64,000 bases of DNA from Thermoleophilaceae bacterium (GTDB lineage: Bacteria; Actinomycetota; Thermoleophilia; Solirubrobacterales; Thermoleophilaceae). Numbering within the stretch: the stretch's first letter is position 1; each line of letters starts with the position of its first letter. The stretch is taken from NCBI GenBank assembly GCA_030446485.1, contig JAUJNF010000004.1:1-64000 (forward strand), read 5' to 3'. Position numbers and translations under genes: made by a program. Below are positions 9,038 to 19,245 of this stretch, piece after piece. The notes under the pieces were generated by a model that did not search any database, had not been told where the DNA came from, and saw only the letters and a list, made by a program, of their open reading frames with translations.

Positions 9038-10030
9038 TCAGTGGCTGCGCGGCTCGCCCCCGGCCGGGTTCCGGACCTCCAGCGCCAGGGGCCCGGCGCG
9101 CCTCTCGTGCTCGACCTGGAGGGTGGTGTGCCGGATCTCGAAGCGCTCATCCAGCAGCCGCTCGAGCGCCCAGCGCGCCGCGTGGCAGTCCTGCTCGGCG
9201 CCGACGACAACGTGGGCCGAAAGAGCCGGGAACCCGGAGGTGACCTCCCACACGTGCAGGTCGTGCACCTCGGTCACCGGCGGTAGGGCCACGAGCGCGC
9301 GGCCGACCTCGTCGGGATCGATGCCCTCCGGCGCGGCTTCCAGGAACACCCGCCCGGAGGCCTTCAGCAGCCCGTAGGCGGACTGCAGCATCAGGCCGGC
9401 CACGGCCAGCGAGGCGATCGGGTCGGCGCGGTGGAAGCCGGTGGCCAGGATGACGATCGCGGCCAGCGCGGTGCCGAGGAAGGCGTAGAGATCGGTGACG
9501 AGGTGCTGGAAGCTGCCCTCGACGTTGAGGCTGCGGCGATTGGCGCGGGCCACCACGGCCACGGCGAGCACGTTCACGACCGTGCCCGCGATGGCTACGG
9601 CCAGCACGAGCGGGGCCTCGACCTCGGGCGGGGCGAGCAGACGCTGAACCGCCTCGTAGACGATGAAGCCCGCCAGAACGAGCAGCGTCACCCCGTTGGC
9701 CTGGGCGCTCAGGATCTCGACTCGCTTCAGCCCGAAGGTCATGGCCCCGGCGGCCGGCCGGGCGGCCAGGTGAAGGGCCACGAGCGACAGGCCGATGGCA
9801 GCGGCATCGGTGAGCATGTGCGCCGCGTCCGAGAGCAGCGCGAGCGAGGAGGCGGCCACGCCCACCACCACCTCCACCACCATGAAGCCGAGGATCAGCC
9901 CGAGGGCGATGCCGAGCTGCCGCCGGTCGGCATCGGCCGCCGGGGCGTGAGAGTGCCGGTGGTGGTGGGCGTGGCCGGGCTGCGGGTGCCCGGCGCGGCG
10001 GTCACCCGCAGCTGCTGGGTTGCGGGCCAC
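9038..10030 (-). CDS. cation diffusion facilitator transporter
   Basis: A CDF-family divalent metal/proton antiporter of about 330 residues, exporting Zn, Co or Cd from the cytoplasm. The His-rich N-terminus (GHAHHHRHSHAP) is a typical metal-binding extension. LLSDAAHMLTD carries the TM2 metal ligands, and HLVTDLYAFLG the TM5 site. A cytoplasmic C-terminal domain (VHDLHVWEVTSG) follows. Start taken as GTG 10030, which places the His-rich stretch near the start. The frame stays open upstream into the FHA gene, but that stretch is low-complexity shadow. Confidence 0.92.
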   Translation of the reverse strand: MARNPAAAGDRRAGHPQPGHAHHHRHSHAPAADADRRQLGIALGLILGFMVVEVVVGVAASSLALLSDAAHMLTDAAAIGLSLVALHLAARPAAGAMTFGLKRVEILSAQANGVTLLVLAGFIVYEAVQRLLAPPEVEAPLVLAVAIAGTVVNVLAVAVVARANRRSLNVEGSFQHLVTDLYAFLGTALAAIVILATGFHRADPIASLAVAGLMLQSAYGLLKASGRVFLEAAPEGIDPDEVGRALVALPPVTEVHDLHVWEVTSGFPALSAHVVVGAEQDCHAARWALERLLDERFEIRHTTLQVEHERRAGPLALEVRNPAGGEPRSH

Positions 10031-10116
10031 GGTCAAGACGATAGGGGCCCCCGGCACGGATCCCGGTCGCCCTCGGGTGTCAGGCCCGCTGCGTGGAGCG
10101 GGCCACGCCGGCGGCT

Positions 10117-10779
10117 CTAGCGGACGGCCTCGCCCATCTCCTCTTCGGCCGCGGTCGCGCCGGGAGCGCCCGAGACACGGAGGAAGTGCAGCCGGAAGCG
10201 GCCGATCGCGATCTCGTCGCCGTCCTCTAGCTCGTGCCAGTCGACTCGGTCGCCGTTGATGAAGACCCCGTTCAGGCTGCGGTCGTCGAGCACGCGCGCC
10301 TTGAGGCCGTCGCGGTGCATGAGCGCGTGCCGGCGGGAGACCGTCGGATCGTCGAAGCGGACGTCGGCGGACAGGCTGCGGCCGATCCGGGTCCAACCCT
10401 CGGCCAGCCGCAGGGTGCGGACCTCGCCGTCCTCCCACGCCATGTGGAGGCCCTCTCCGTCGAGCGAGTCGCGGATGTCCTCGAGCCAGCTCGGGTGCTC
10501 GACGCCGTGGTCCCCCGACGGGGCAGGGGCGTCGCCGGCGAAGATCGAGGAGCGGCGGAAGCGGCCACCGCTGCAGTGGGGGCAGGCCGGGAGCTCGTCG
10601 CGCTCCTGAAGAGCAACCGCGTAGCCGCACGTGTCGCACCGGAAGGATCCGGCTCCGGCCAACGTGCCGGACCCGAAGGCCTCGCTGCTGTGCTCCCCAC
10701 CCCTGATGCGGAGCATGTTAGTGACGAGAGACGCAAAGGCCAACACGAAAAAAGCCGCTATTAGCGGGTAAAGCGACAC
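10117..10779 (-). CDS. membrane-anchored zinc-ribbon/FHA-domain protein
   Basis: A 220-residue protein with one N-terminal transmembrane helix (about residues 5-22), then a four-Cys zinc ribbon (Cys48, 51, 66, 69: CDTC and CPHC), then a C-terminal FHA domain. In the FHA part, IGRSLSADV, SRRHA and DRSLNGVFING are the phosphothreonine-binding loops. It probably docks phosphorylated partners at the membrane in Ser/Thr kinase signalling; no kinase gene lies in the window. Start is GTG 10779. Confidence 0.85.
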   Translation of the reverse strand: MSLYPLIAAFFVLAFASLVTNMLRIRGGEHSSEAFGSGTLAGAGSFRCDTCGYAVALQERDELPACPHCSGGRFRRSSIFAGDAPAPSGDHGVEHPSWLEDIRDSLDGEGLHMAWEDGEVRTLRLAEGWTRIGRSLSADVRFDDPTVSRRHALMHRDGLKARVLDDRSLNGVFINGDRVDWHELEDGDEIAIGRFRLHFLRVSGAPGATAAEEEMGEAVR

Positions 10780-10850
10780 AAGCGGGTGATCCGAACCGCA
10801 ACTCTACGACGGGAAGGTGATCTCCGGCCTGCGCCGAAGACCGAGGCCTG

Positions 10851-11096
10851 ATGGCGAGCGACCTGGCTTCGATCCTCCTTCGCAAGAGCATCGGTTCGAT
10901 GACCGGCCACAGGGTCCACTGCTCGAGCTGTCGACGGACGCCCCTGGGTGGGGAGCTGATGCACCGCTTCGAGGACGAGCGCACGCTGTGCACGCTCTGT
11001 CTGCGGCAGCTCGGCGATCAGGCACCCGCGCCGGTCGCCTCGGAGCGGGTGTCCGCCGGCGAGCGGCGCGTCGCGCTCGTGAAGTCGGCCGCCTGA
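10851..11096 (+). CDS. small four-cysteine zinc-binding protein
   Basis: An 81-residue protein with two CxxC knuckles (Cys24/27 and Cys47/50) separated by about 19 residues, the spacing of a treble-clef or zinc-ribbon fold. I do not recognise the family. Another stop-to-stop frame overlaps here, but this one has a clean ATG, a purine-rich site upstream (GACCGAGG) and the paired Cys pattern. It is followed directly by the tandem hairpin repeat. Confidence 0.6.
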   Translation: MASDLASILLRKSIGSMTGHRVHCSSCRRTPLGGELMHRFEDERTLCTLCLRQLGDQAPAPVASERVSAGERRVALVKSAA

Positions 11097-11130
11097 GCGG
11101 TCCCGCTCGCGCACTCCTCGCGCTGCGCGC

Positions 11131-11221
11131 GAGCAGCACAGGCACTGCTCGCGCGCGAGCAGCACAGGCACTGCTCGCGCGCGAGCAGCACAGGCACTGC
11201 TCGCGCGCGAGCAGCACAGGC
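11131..11221. repeat. tandem 26-bp repeat forming serial hairpins
   Basis: Three exact 26-base units (11131-11156, 11157-11182, 11183-11208) are followed by a 13-base partial fourth. The unit begins GAGCAGCACAGGCA and ends CTGCTCGCGCGC. Across each junction a 12-bp perfect inverted repeat forms (GCGCGCGAGCAG / CTGCTCGCGCGC) around the 8-base loop CACAGGCA. It lies between the Cys-rich gene and the SRPBCC gene. Confidence 0.9.
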
Positions 11222-11236
11222 GTAACATCGCGGTCC

Positions 11237-11806
11237 TTGCGACCGGTCTCCGTGCACACCCACATCTCCGCCCCGCGCGACGAGATCTTCGACTACATAG
11301 CCGACCTGGCGGGCCGGCCCGCCTACTGCGATCACTACATGAGGGACTTCCACCTCACGCGCCCGAACTCGAGCGGGAAGGGCGCGGCCGCGCGTTTCAG
11401 GCTCTCGGCGCCGATGGCCGCCCAGTGGGCCGAGATCGCGGTGGCCGAGCACGACCGGCCGCGGCGGGTGGCGGAGGCCGGTGCCATCGGACGGCTGGGT
11501 CGAACGCGGTTCGGCGCGGTGTACGACCTGACGAGCGAGCACCCGCAGCTGACCCGGGTGGACCTGACCACGTGGAGCGAGCCCGGTACGCGCGGCGACG
11601 CCCTGCGCGAGAGCCTCGGGGTGCGGCGTTGGCTGAAGCGGCAGAGCAAGGTGTCGCTCGAGCGGCTCAGGCTGATCTTCGAGGAGACGCCCGACGCTCC
11701 CCTCGCCCGCGTGACGGTGGCCGGCTTCGAGCCGCTCAGGTCGCCCCGTTTCGGCGCCTCGGTGAGCCGCGGTGACCTCGGCCGGGCCGCGCAACGCGAC
11801 GGGTAA
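11237..11806 (+). CDS. SRPBCC (START-like) family protein
   Basis: About 189 residues. The N-terminus VSVHTHISAPRDEIFDYIADL is the typical first strand and helix of SRPBCC polyketide-cyclase/dehydrase-like proteins, which form a hydrophobic ligand cavity. The C-terminal RWLKRQSKVSLERLRLIFEE is the long closing helix. The start is uncertain: TTG 11237 or GTG 11252, both just after the tandem hairpin repeat; the frame continues upstream through the repeat but that part is not protein-like. Ligand unknown. Confidence 0.75.
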   Translation: MRPVSVHTHISAPRDEIFDYIADLAGRPAYCDHYMRDFHLTRPNSSGKGAAARFRLSAPMAAQWAEIAVAEHDRPRRVAEAGAIGRLGRTRFGAVYDLTSEHPQLTRVDLTTWSEPGTRGDALRESLGVRRWLKRQSKVSLERLRLIFEETPDAPLARVTVAGFEPLRSPRFGASVSRGDLGRAAQRDG

Positions 11807-11818
11807 ACTGCCCGGCGC

Positions 11819-12409
11819 ATGAGCCTGCGCCCGACTCCGCGCGCCCTGGGCGTCCTCGCGAGCGTCCTTGCCGTGGGGGTCCTGTCCGGATGCGGGCAGG
11901 GGGCCGAGACGGGCGGCGGCAGCCAGGGCAACGAGGCGGAGGCCCACCGGGAAGGCCTCGCCATCCCCTTCGAGGGAGTCGAGTACAACGTCCTGATCAC
12001 GCGCCAGCTCAACGTCAAGGACCCCGAGGATCGGGGCTACCTGATCGGTGACGAGCCGGGTCCCGGGTTCGCGGCGTACGGCGTGTTCATGGAGGTCTGC
12101 AACCGGGGCGACGAGCCGAGGCTTCCGGCCTCGACCTTCCGCATCGTCGACAGCCAGGAGAACACCTACGAGCCGCGCGTCCTCGAGGAGGAGAACGTCT
12201 TCTCCTACGACGCGCGCGAGCTCCAGGCGGGCCGGTGCATCCCCGAGACCGGCAGCCTTGCGGACTCCGCGCCCACGAGCGGCGCGCTGATGGTGTTCGA
12301 CCTCCCGCTCGAGGCGGTCGAGAACCGGCCGATCGAGCTCGAGATCCAGCAGGGCTTCGACCCCGAGGCCGGCGCGCCGAAGACGGAGCACATCGAGCTC
12401 GACATCTGA
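11819..12409 (+). CDS. lipoprotein, DUF4352-like
   Basis: A 196-residue predicted lipoprotein: signal peptide with lipobox LSGC (Cys about residue 25). A Gly/Glu linker follows, then a domain (VEYNVLITRQLNVKD, FAAYGVFMEVCNRGDEP, STFRIVDSQENTYEP) resembling the immunoglobulin-like DUF4352/telomeric-repeat-like extracellular domains of actinobacteria. It precedes the membrane serine protease gene by about 50 bases on the same strand and may be co-transcribed with it. Function unknown. Confidence 0.78.
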   Translation: MSLRPTPRALGVLASVLAVGVLSGCGQGAETGGGSQGNEAEAHREGLAIPFEGVEYNVLITRQLNVKDPEDRGYLIGDEPGPGFAAYGVFMEVCNRGDEPRLPASTFRIVDSQENTYEPRVLEEENVFSYDARELQAGRCIPETGSLADSAPTSGALMVFDLPLEAVENRPIELEIQQGFDPEAGAPKTEHIELDI

Positions 12410-12463
12410 CGTGGCCCGGGTCGAGGCCTGACCTCCACCGACCTCATCATCGGCGGCTTCACC

Positions 12464-13579
12464 GTGCTGATGGCGCTGTGGGGCTACGCGCAGGGACTGA
12501 TCGTTGGAGCCCTGTCACTCGCCGGCTTCGTCGTCGGGGCTCTGCTCGGCTCCCGCGTCGGCCCACTGCTGCTCGAGGAGGGGTCGAGCTCCCCGTACGC
12601 GCCGCTGATGACGCTCACCGGGGGGCTCGTGATCGGCGGGCTGGCGGCCGCGGGCGGTGAGCTGCTCGGCTTCCGCCTGCGGGGCCGGCTGCCGGGGCGT
12701 CTGAGTCCGTTCGACGGGCTTGGCGGGGCGGCTCTGATCGCCTGCGTCGGCCTGGCCCTGGCCTGGGTCGGGGGCGCCGTCGCGCTCCAGACGCCGGGGG
12801 CGCGCGCCCTCCGCCCCGACATACAGCGCTCGAAGATCCTGCAGACCCTGAACAGCGCCCTGCCGCCCTCGGGGCCCATCCTCAACGCGATCGCCCGCTT
12901 CGACCCGCTGCCTCAGATAACGGGGCCCGCGCCCGACGTGCCCGCGCCCGACGTCCGGATTGCCCGCGACCCCGAGGTGCGGGCAGCCTCGAGGAGCGTC
13001 GTGCGCGTGCTCGGCACGGCGTGCGGCCTCGGCGTGCAGGGCACCGGCTGGCTCGCGGGCGACGGCATCGTCGTGACCAACGCGCACGTGGTGGCCGGCC
13101 AGGAGGACACGACCGTGCAAGAAGGCGGCCGGGGCACCCGCCACGACGCGGAGGTCATCCACTTCGACCCCCGCAACGACCTGGCGGTGCTGCGTGCCTC
13201 CGGCGTGCGCGGCCTGCCCGCGCTCCCGGTGCTGAGCGAGGCCGAGCCGGGCACGGCGGGGGCGATACTCGGCTTCCCCGAGAACGGTCCGTACGACGTC
13301 AGGCCGGGTCGCGTCGGCCAGACCCGCACGATCCTCAGCCAAGACGCCTACGGAGAGGGCCGCTTCCGGCGGCTCGTGACGTCGCTGCGCGGCCTCGTCC
13401 GGTCGGGCAACTCGGGCGGGCCGATGGTGGACGGCGAGGGGCGGGTGCTCACCACGATCTTCGCCTCCACGGTGGGCGCCGGCGGGCAGAGCGGCTTTGG
13501 GATTCCCGGCGAGCTCGTGCGCCGCGCCCTCCAGCGGGCCCGCGATCCGGTCGACACGGGCCCGTGCGCCGCCGGCTGA
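12464..13579 (+). CDS. CvpA/MarP-type membrane serine protease
   Basis: A membrane-anchored trypsin-like protease. The N-terminal ~150 residues hold about four hydrophobic helices of the CvpA type. The C-terminal half is a chymotrypsin-fold protease with His in VVTNAHVVAG, Asp in RNDLAVLR and Ser in RSGNSGGPMVDG. Actinobacterial relatives such as mycobacterial MarP act in acid and oxidative stress resistance, with the protease outside the membrane. The listed GTG at 12464 truncates the first helix. An in-frame CTG at 12428 would complete it (LTSTDLIIGGFTV), so the true start is probably upstream. Confidence 0.9.
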   Translation: MLMALWGYAQGLIVGALSLAGFVVGALLGSRVGPLLLEEGSSSPYAPLMTLTGGLVIGGLAAAGGELLGFRLRGRLPGRLSPFDGLGGAALIACVGLALAWVGGAVALQTPGARALRPDIQRSKILQTLNSALPPSGPILNAIARFDPLPQITGPAPDVPAPDVRIARDPEVRAASRSVVRVLGTACGLGVQGTGWLAGDGIVVTNAHVVAGQEDTTVQEGGRGTRHDAEVIHFDPRNDLAVLRASGVRGLPALPVLSEAEPGTAGAILGFPENGPYDVRPGRVGQTRTILSQDAYGEGRFRRLVTSLRGLVRSGNSGGPMVDGEGRVLTTIFASTVGAGGQSGFGIPGELVRRALQRARDPVDTGPCAAG

Positions 13580-13653
13580 CGCCGGGGATCCCGCGCGGCG
13601 GAGCGCCCAAAGCTGCAGACGCAGGCCATCGCCTTCTCTACCCTCCTGCCGCC

Positions 13654-14439
13654 ATGCGCAAGCTGCGTCTGATCACGGCCTCTGCCGGCGCGGTGCTCCT
13701 TGCCGGTCAGTCGGCCTCGCCGGCGGCGGGCCCGTCCGATCGCTCGGGCAACCCGTGCCTGGGGCCCGGGCGCGCCGCGCTGCTGTGCCCGGACCTCGAG
13801 ATGGCCCCGCCGTTCGATCTCTATTCGGAGCGCACGCCGACCGGCCGGATCCGGCTGCGCGCCGGCAACACGATCGAGAGCGCAGGGCGCGGGCCGATCG
13901 AGATGCGCGGGCGCCGCAACCGCCCGCGCACGATGAGCGTGCGCCAGCGAATTCACCGGCGCGACGGGTCGGTCCTCGAGGTCCGCACCGGCGGGAGCCT
14001 CTTCTTCAAGGCGATACCCGGGCAGGACCGTTACTGGAAGTTCCTCAACGCCGCGCGCTTCGAGCTGTGGTCACTCACCGCGGAGGGGCGGCTGAAGAAG
14101 CTCGTCCGCACGGGCCCAAAGGTGTCCTACTGCTTCAGGGACCGGCGCCGCATTCGGCCGTCCGCGGCGTCTCCCAAGAAGCCGTTCTACCCGGCGTGCA
14201 GCCAGGACCCCGACGCGCGGTCGGTCGTCCTCGGCACGTCGGTCGGCTGGGGCGACGTGTATCCGGCCAGCTACCACGAGCAGTGGATCGACGTCACCGG
14301 GCTCCGTGGCCGCTTCGCGTACGTCCACATCGCCGACCCCAAGAACCACCTGTTCGAGTCGGACGAGGGCAACAACCGCGCGCGGGTGAACATCCGCCTG
14401 CCCTATCGCGGGGGCCAGAACACCGGCTCGGGCTACTGA
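13654..14439 (+). CDS. secreted lysyl-oxidase-like protein, copper ligands missing
   Basis: A 261-residue secreted protein with an N-terminal signal sequence (LRLITASAGAVLLAG). The body resembles bacterial proteins with a lysyl-oxidase fold (PF01186-like): ARFELWSL, YCFRD, VVLGTSVGWGDVYP, EQWIDVTGL and ESDEGNNRARV in order. In copper-binding members a cluster of histidines sits just before the ARFELW-type strand. Here that place reads DRYWKF with no histidine, so copper amine-oxidase activity is doubtful. Two Cys pairs (NPCLG/LLCPD and YCFRD/YPACS) could form disulfides. A structural or binding role is likelier. Confidence 0.72.
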   Translation: MRKLRLITASAGAVLLAGQSASPAAGPSDRSGNPCLGPGRAALLCPDLEMAPPFDLYSERTPTGRIRLRAGNTIESAGRGPIEMRGRRNRPRTMSVRQRIHRRDGSVLEVRTGGSLFFKAIPGQDRYWKFLNAARFELWSLTAEGRLKKLVRTGPKVSYCFRDRRRIRPSAASPKKPFYPACSQDPDARSVVLGTSVGWGDVYPASYHEQWIDVTGLRGRFAYVHIADPKNHLFESDEGNNRARVNIRLPYRGGQNTGSGY

Positions 14440-14494
14440 GGCCGGGAGGCGCCTGCGGTCCGCCGTTGCCACGGCGCCTACCCTGGGAGTCCTG

Positions 14495-16780
<2,286 letters not shown>

Positions 16781-16856
16781 CCCCGGCGAGCCGGTGCCGG
16801 CGGTCGCGAGCGGCGGTTAGCGGCCGCCCTGCGCCCGCCGCCGTCGGGGACGCGCA

Positions 16857-17366
16857 ATGGCTACGTGGACCGACCACCTGAGACCTGTTCTTCTCTGCTA
16901 CGACCGCTCCGACGACGCTCGGCGGGCGATCGAGCAGTCCGCGCGACTCTTCTCCGGTCGCCCCGCGATCGTGCTGCACGTCTGGGAGCCGGTCCCGGAG
17001 CCCTCGGCGGGCGGGCTGGGTAGCTCCCCGGCCGCCGCCAAGGACGCGATCGAGCGGCTCAACTCCTTCGCGCGGGAGCTGGCCGAGGAGATCGCCGACG
17101 AGGGAGCGGGCGCCACCCGCCCGTCCGGTTCAGAGGCGCCCGCCGAGGGCTACCCCGAGCGCCTGCTCGAGCGGGCCAGCGGCGGGGTTGCCGCAACGAT
17201 CGTGCGCGTGGCCGAGGAGCGGGACGTGGCGGCGGTGGTGCTGGGCTCGCGGGGCCGGTCCGGCGACTCGACCGGCATGGGCAGCGTGGCCTACGCGGTG
17301 GTGCGGGACTGCCGGCGTCCGGTGATGCTCGTGCCGGCTGCCGCCGGCGACCCGAGGAGTAGGTAG
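16857..17366 (+). CDS. universal stress protein (UspA family)
   Basis: A 169-residue single-domain Usp. The N-terminal strand (PVLLCYDRSDDARRAIE) carries the nucleotide-binding Asp. The C-terminal VVLGSRGRSG ... GSVAYAVVRDCRRPVMLVP matches the ATP-binding G-2x-G-9x-G pattern, so it may be an ATP-binding Usp. The middle, residues about 45-105, is an acidic insertion. Start ATG 16857. Confidence 0.88.
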   Translation: MATWTDHLRPVLLCYDRSDDARRAIEQSARLFSGRPAIVLHVWEPVPEPSAGGLGSSPAAAKDAIERLNSFARELAEEIADEGAGATRPSGSEAPAEGYPERLLERASGGVAATIVRVAEERDVAAVVLGSRGRSGDSTGMGSVAYAVVRDCRRPVMLVPAAAGDPRSR

Positions 17367-17386
17367 CCGCTCGACCCGTCCGTGCC

Positions 17387-18508
17387 CTACTGGGTCCGTT
17401 CGAGAGGGCCGTGGGGTGTCCCCGCCCTGAGCAGCCGGCGCAGCGCCGGCGGTCCCTCGTCCGGCACGAGCGCCACCATCCCCGGCAGGTAGGGACTGTC
17501 GGCGGCGGACTCGGGAAAGAACGTGGGCTCGTAGATCCAGCTGCCGGTGTTCTGCAGCTCGCCACCTCCCGTCAGTCTCCAGAGCTCGCGATCGTCACCG
17601 GGCAGCGGTCCGGGGCGGTGAGTGTGGCCGAAGAGCGCGTGCGCGGGCTCGATGCCGAGGAGCGTCAGCACCTCGCGCATCGCCCCGAGGCCCGAGCGGA
17701 GCAGCTCCTGCCCCGAGAGGTCGGCCGAGAACTCGCGCGGCAGCAGCCGGTTGAGCGCAGCCAGCGCGGCGGGCACCGCCACCGCACCCATCGCGAAGCT
17801 GCGGGCGGCTGCCGCCGGTCCGTCGCCGTGCAGCAGCTGCCAGAAGCGCAGCGTCGGGTCCGGGCCGCTGCGGCCGAGAGGCCTTCGAGTGCTCTGAGCG
17901 ATGCTGAACGACAGCGAGTAGAGGGGGGAGAGGGCGGCCTCGTAGTCGTCGGGGGTGCGCGGGGCCCCCTCCGGCGGGAGGCCACCCACGAGACGCTCGC
18001 AGGCGGCGGCGATGAGGCACTCGATGCGCGGCATGGTCATGTGGCAGTCGAGGTAGTGGCCGTGCGTGGCATACACGTCGGGACGGATCCAGAGGCCGGG
18101 GTAGGCGACCGACACCTCCGCGCTCACCGGCTCGACGAGCGCGGCCACGAGCGGCCCGCAGTCACGGGCCGGCGCCACCTGCTCGAGCGACAGGTGACCC
18201 CCGCCCTCGAGCCGCCGGCGGTCGAGCCACGGAGCGATCAACGGATGGTCGTGATTGCCGGGGACGAGCACGATGGGCACCCCCGGAAGGGCGTCGCCGA
18301 TGGCCTGGAGCACCGGTGCGGCTGCGGCGATCACCTCGCGGGCCGGTGACTGGCGCAGCTCGATCACGTCTCCGCACAGCACCAATCGGTCGATGCCCGC
18401 GAGCGCCTCGAGCAGCCAGCCGCGTACGTCGTCGCGGCGAAGGAGGTCCCGCTGCCGGCCGTCGCCCAGGTGAAGGTCGGAGAGCACGGCCGTGATCACG
18501 CACCGCAT
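17387..18508 (-). CDS. metallophosphoesterase
   Basis: A 373-residue calcineurin-like phosphoesterase. The dimetal motifs appear in order: SDLHLGD (residues 10-16), CGDVIELR (about 45-52), PGNHDHP (about 83), THGHYLD and FGHTHRPG near the C-terminus. Large insertions between the motifs set it apart from simple UDP-diacylglucosamine pyrophosphatases. Substrate unknown. It stands alone on the minus strand, convergent with the UspA gene and divergent from the next gene. Confidence 0.9.
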   Translation of the reverse strand: MRCVITAVLSDLHLGDGRQRDLLRRDDVRGWLLEALAGIDRLVLCGDVIELRQSPAREVIAAAAPVLQAIGDALPGVPIVLVPGNHDHPLIAPWLDRRRLEGGGHLSLEQVAPARDCGPLVAALVEPVSAEVSVAYPGLWIRPDVYATHGHYLDCHMTMPRIECLIAAACERLVGGLPPEGAPRTPDDYEAALSPLYSLSFSIAQSTRRPLGRSGPDPTLRFWQLLHGDGPAAAARSFAMGAVAVPAALAALNRLLPREFSADLSGQELLRSGLGAMREVLTLLGIEPAHALFGHTHRPGPLPGDDRELWRLTGGGELQNTGSWIYEPTFFPESAADSPYLPGMVALVPDEGPPALRRLLRAGTPHGPLERTQ

Positions 18509-18565
18509 CTTGTCAGCGGACGCCCGCGCGGCCGATTACGGCTCCCTCTAGGCTCGCCGGTGGCC

Positions 18566-19180
18566 ATGTCCGGTCTCTTCTGCCGCCACAACCGCTTCAC
18601 CGCGGACTGTCCCATCTGCTCGAAGGGAACGGTGCTCGAGTCGGGCCGGCCGACGCCGCGGCGGTCCACTGCGGGGACGGCCACGCCGGTGGCCAAGCCC
18701 CGCCCGGCCGGCGGGCAGTTTCGCGGGCCGTTCGCCTCCGTTGGGCCGTTCGTCCGTGAGAACGGCGACCGCGTCGAGGTGCGCCTCGAGCGCGTCCCGG
18801 GCGGCCTTCGCATGGCCGAGTGGTCGAACGGCGCGCTGCAGCGGCGTGCGCCGGCGCTCGGGCGCGACGACCTGGTCGACCTGTTCAGGCAGGCGCTGGA
18901 GCGCGATGTGTTGCAGGGGTCCGACCGGCGCCGGCTCGAGGAGGCGCTTCCGTCGCCGGACGCAGCCCAGCCGCTCGCGGGCGCCGGCGTCAGCCCCGGC
19001 CGCACCGGCGACATGCGCGAGGAGCTGCGGTTGGAGCCGCTCGACGACGGACAGGTGCGTGTGGGTCGCTGGGTCTTCCGTCCGGGGTCGGGTTGGCAGC
19101 TCCAGGACGCGCCGACGATGTTGCCGGCGGGGCGGTACGCGGAGGCGTTGAGGGCGGCTGTTTCCGGGGCCGCGGCCTAG
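18566..19180 (+). CDS. conserved protein with N-terminal Cys/His motif
   Basis: A 204-residue protein with no family I recognise. It opens SGLFCRHNRFTADCPICSKG, a Cys/His cluster (Cys6, His8, Cys15, Cys18) that could bind zinc. A Pro/Arg-rich linker follows, then two similar halves: VRENGDRVEVRLERVPGGLR and a later LRLEPLDDGQVRVGRWVFRP. It sits directly before xseA on the same strand, about 65 bases away. ATG 18566 is preferred because it places the Cys/His cluster at the N-terminus. Confidence 0.7.
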   Translation: MSGLFCRHNRFTADCPICSKGTVLESGRPTPRRSTAGTATPVAKPRPAGGQFRGPFASVGPFVRENGDRVEVRLERVPGGLRMAEWSNGALQRRAPALGRDDLVDLFRQALERDVLQGSDRRRLEEALPSPDAAQPLAGAGVSPGRTGDMREELRLEPLDDGQVRVGRWVFRPGSGWQLQDAPTMLPAGRYAEALRAAVSGAAA

Positions 19181-19245
19181 GGGCCGTCCTCTCGGCGGCG
19201 ACGAACCCCTCCCTGCCGCCAGCACCGCCAGTAGCCTCGTTGCTC

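Noticed and set aside
11131-11221. Tandem repeat as a CRISPR array
   Set aside because: The units are contiguous and identical with no unique spacers, and no cas genes are near.
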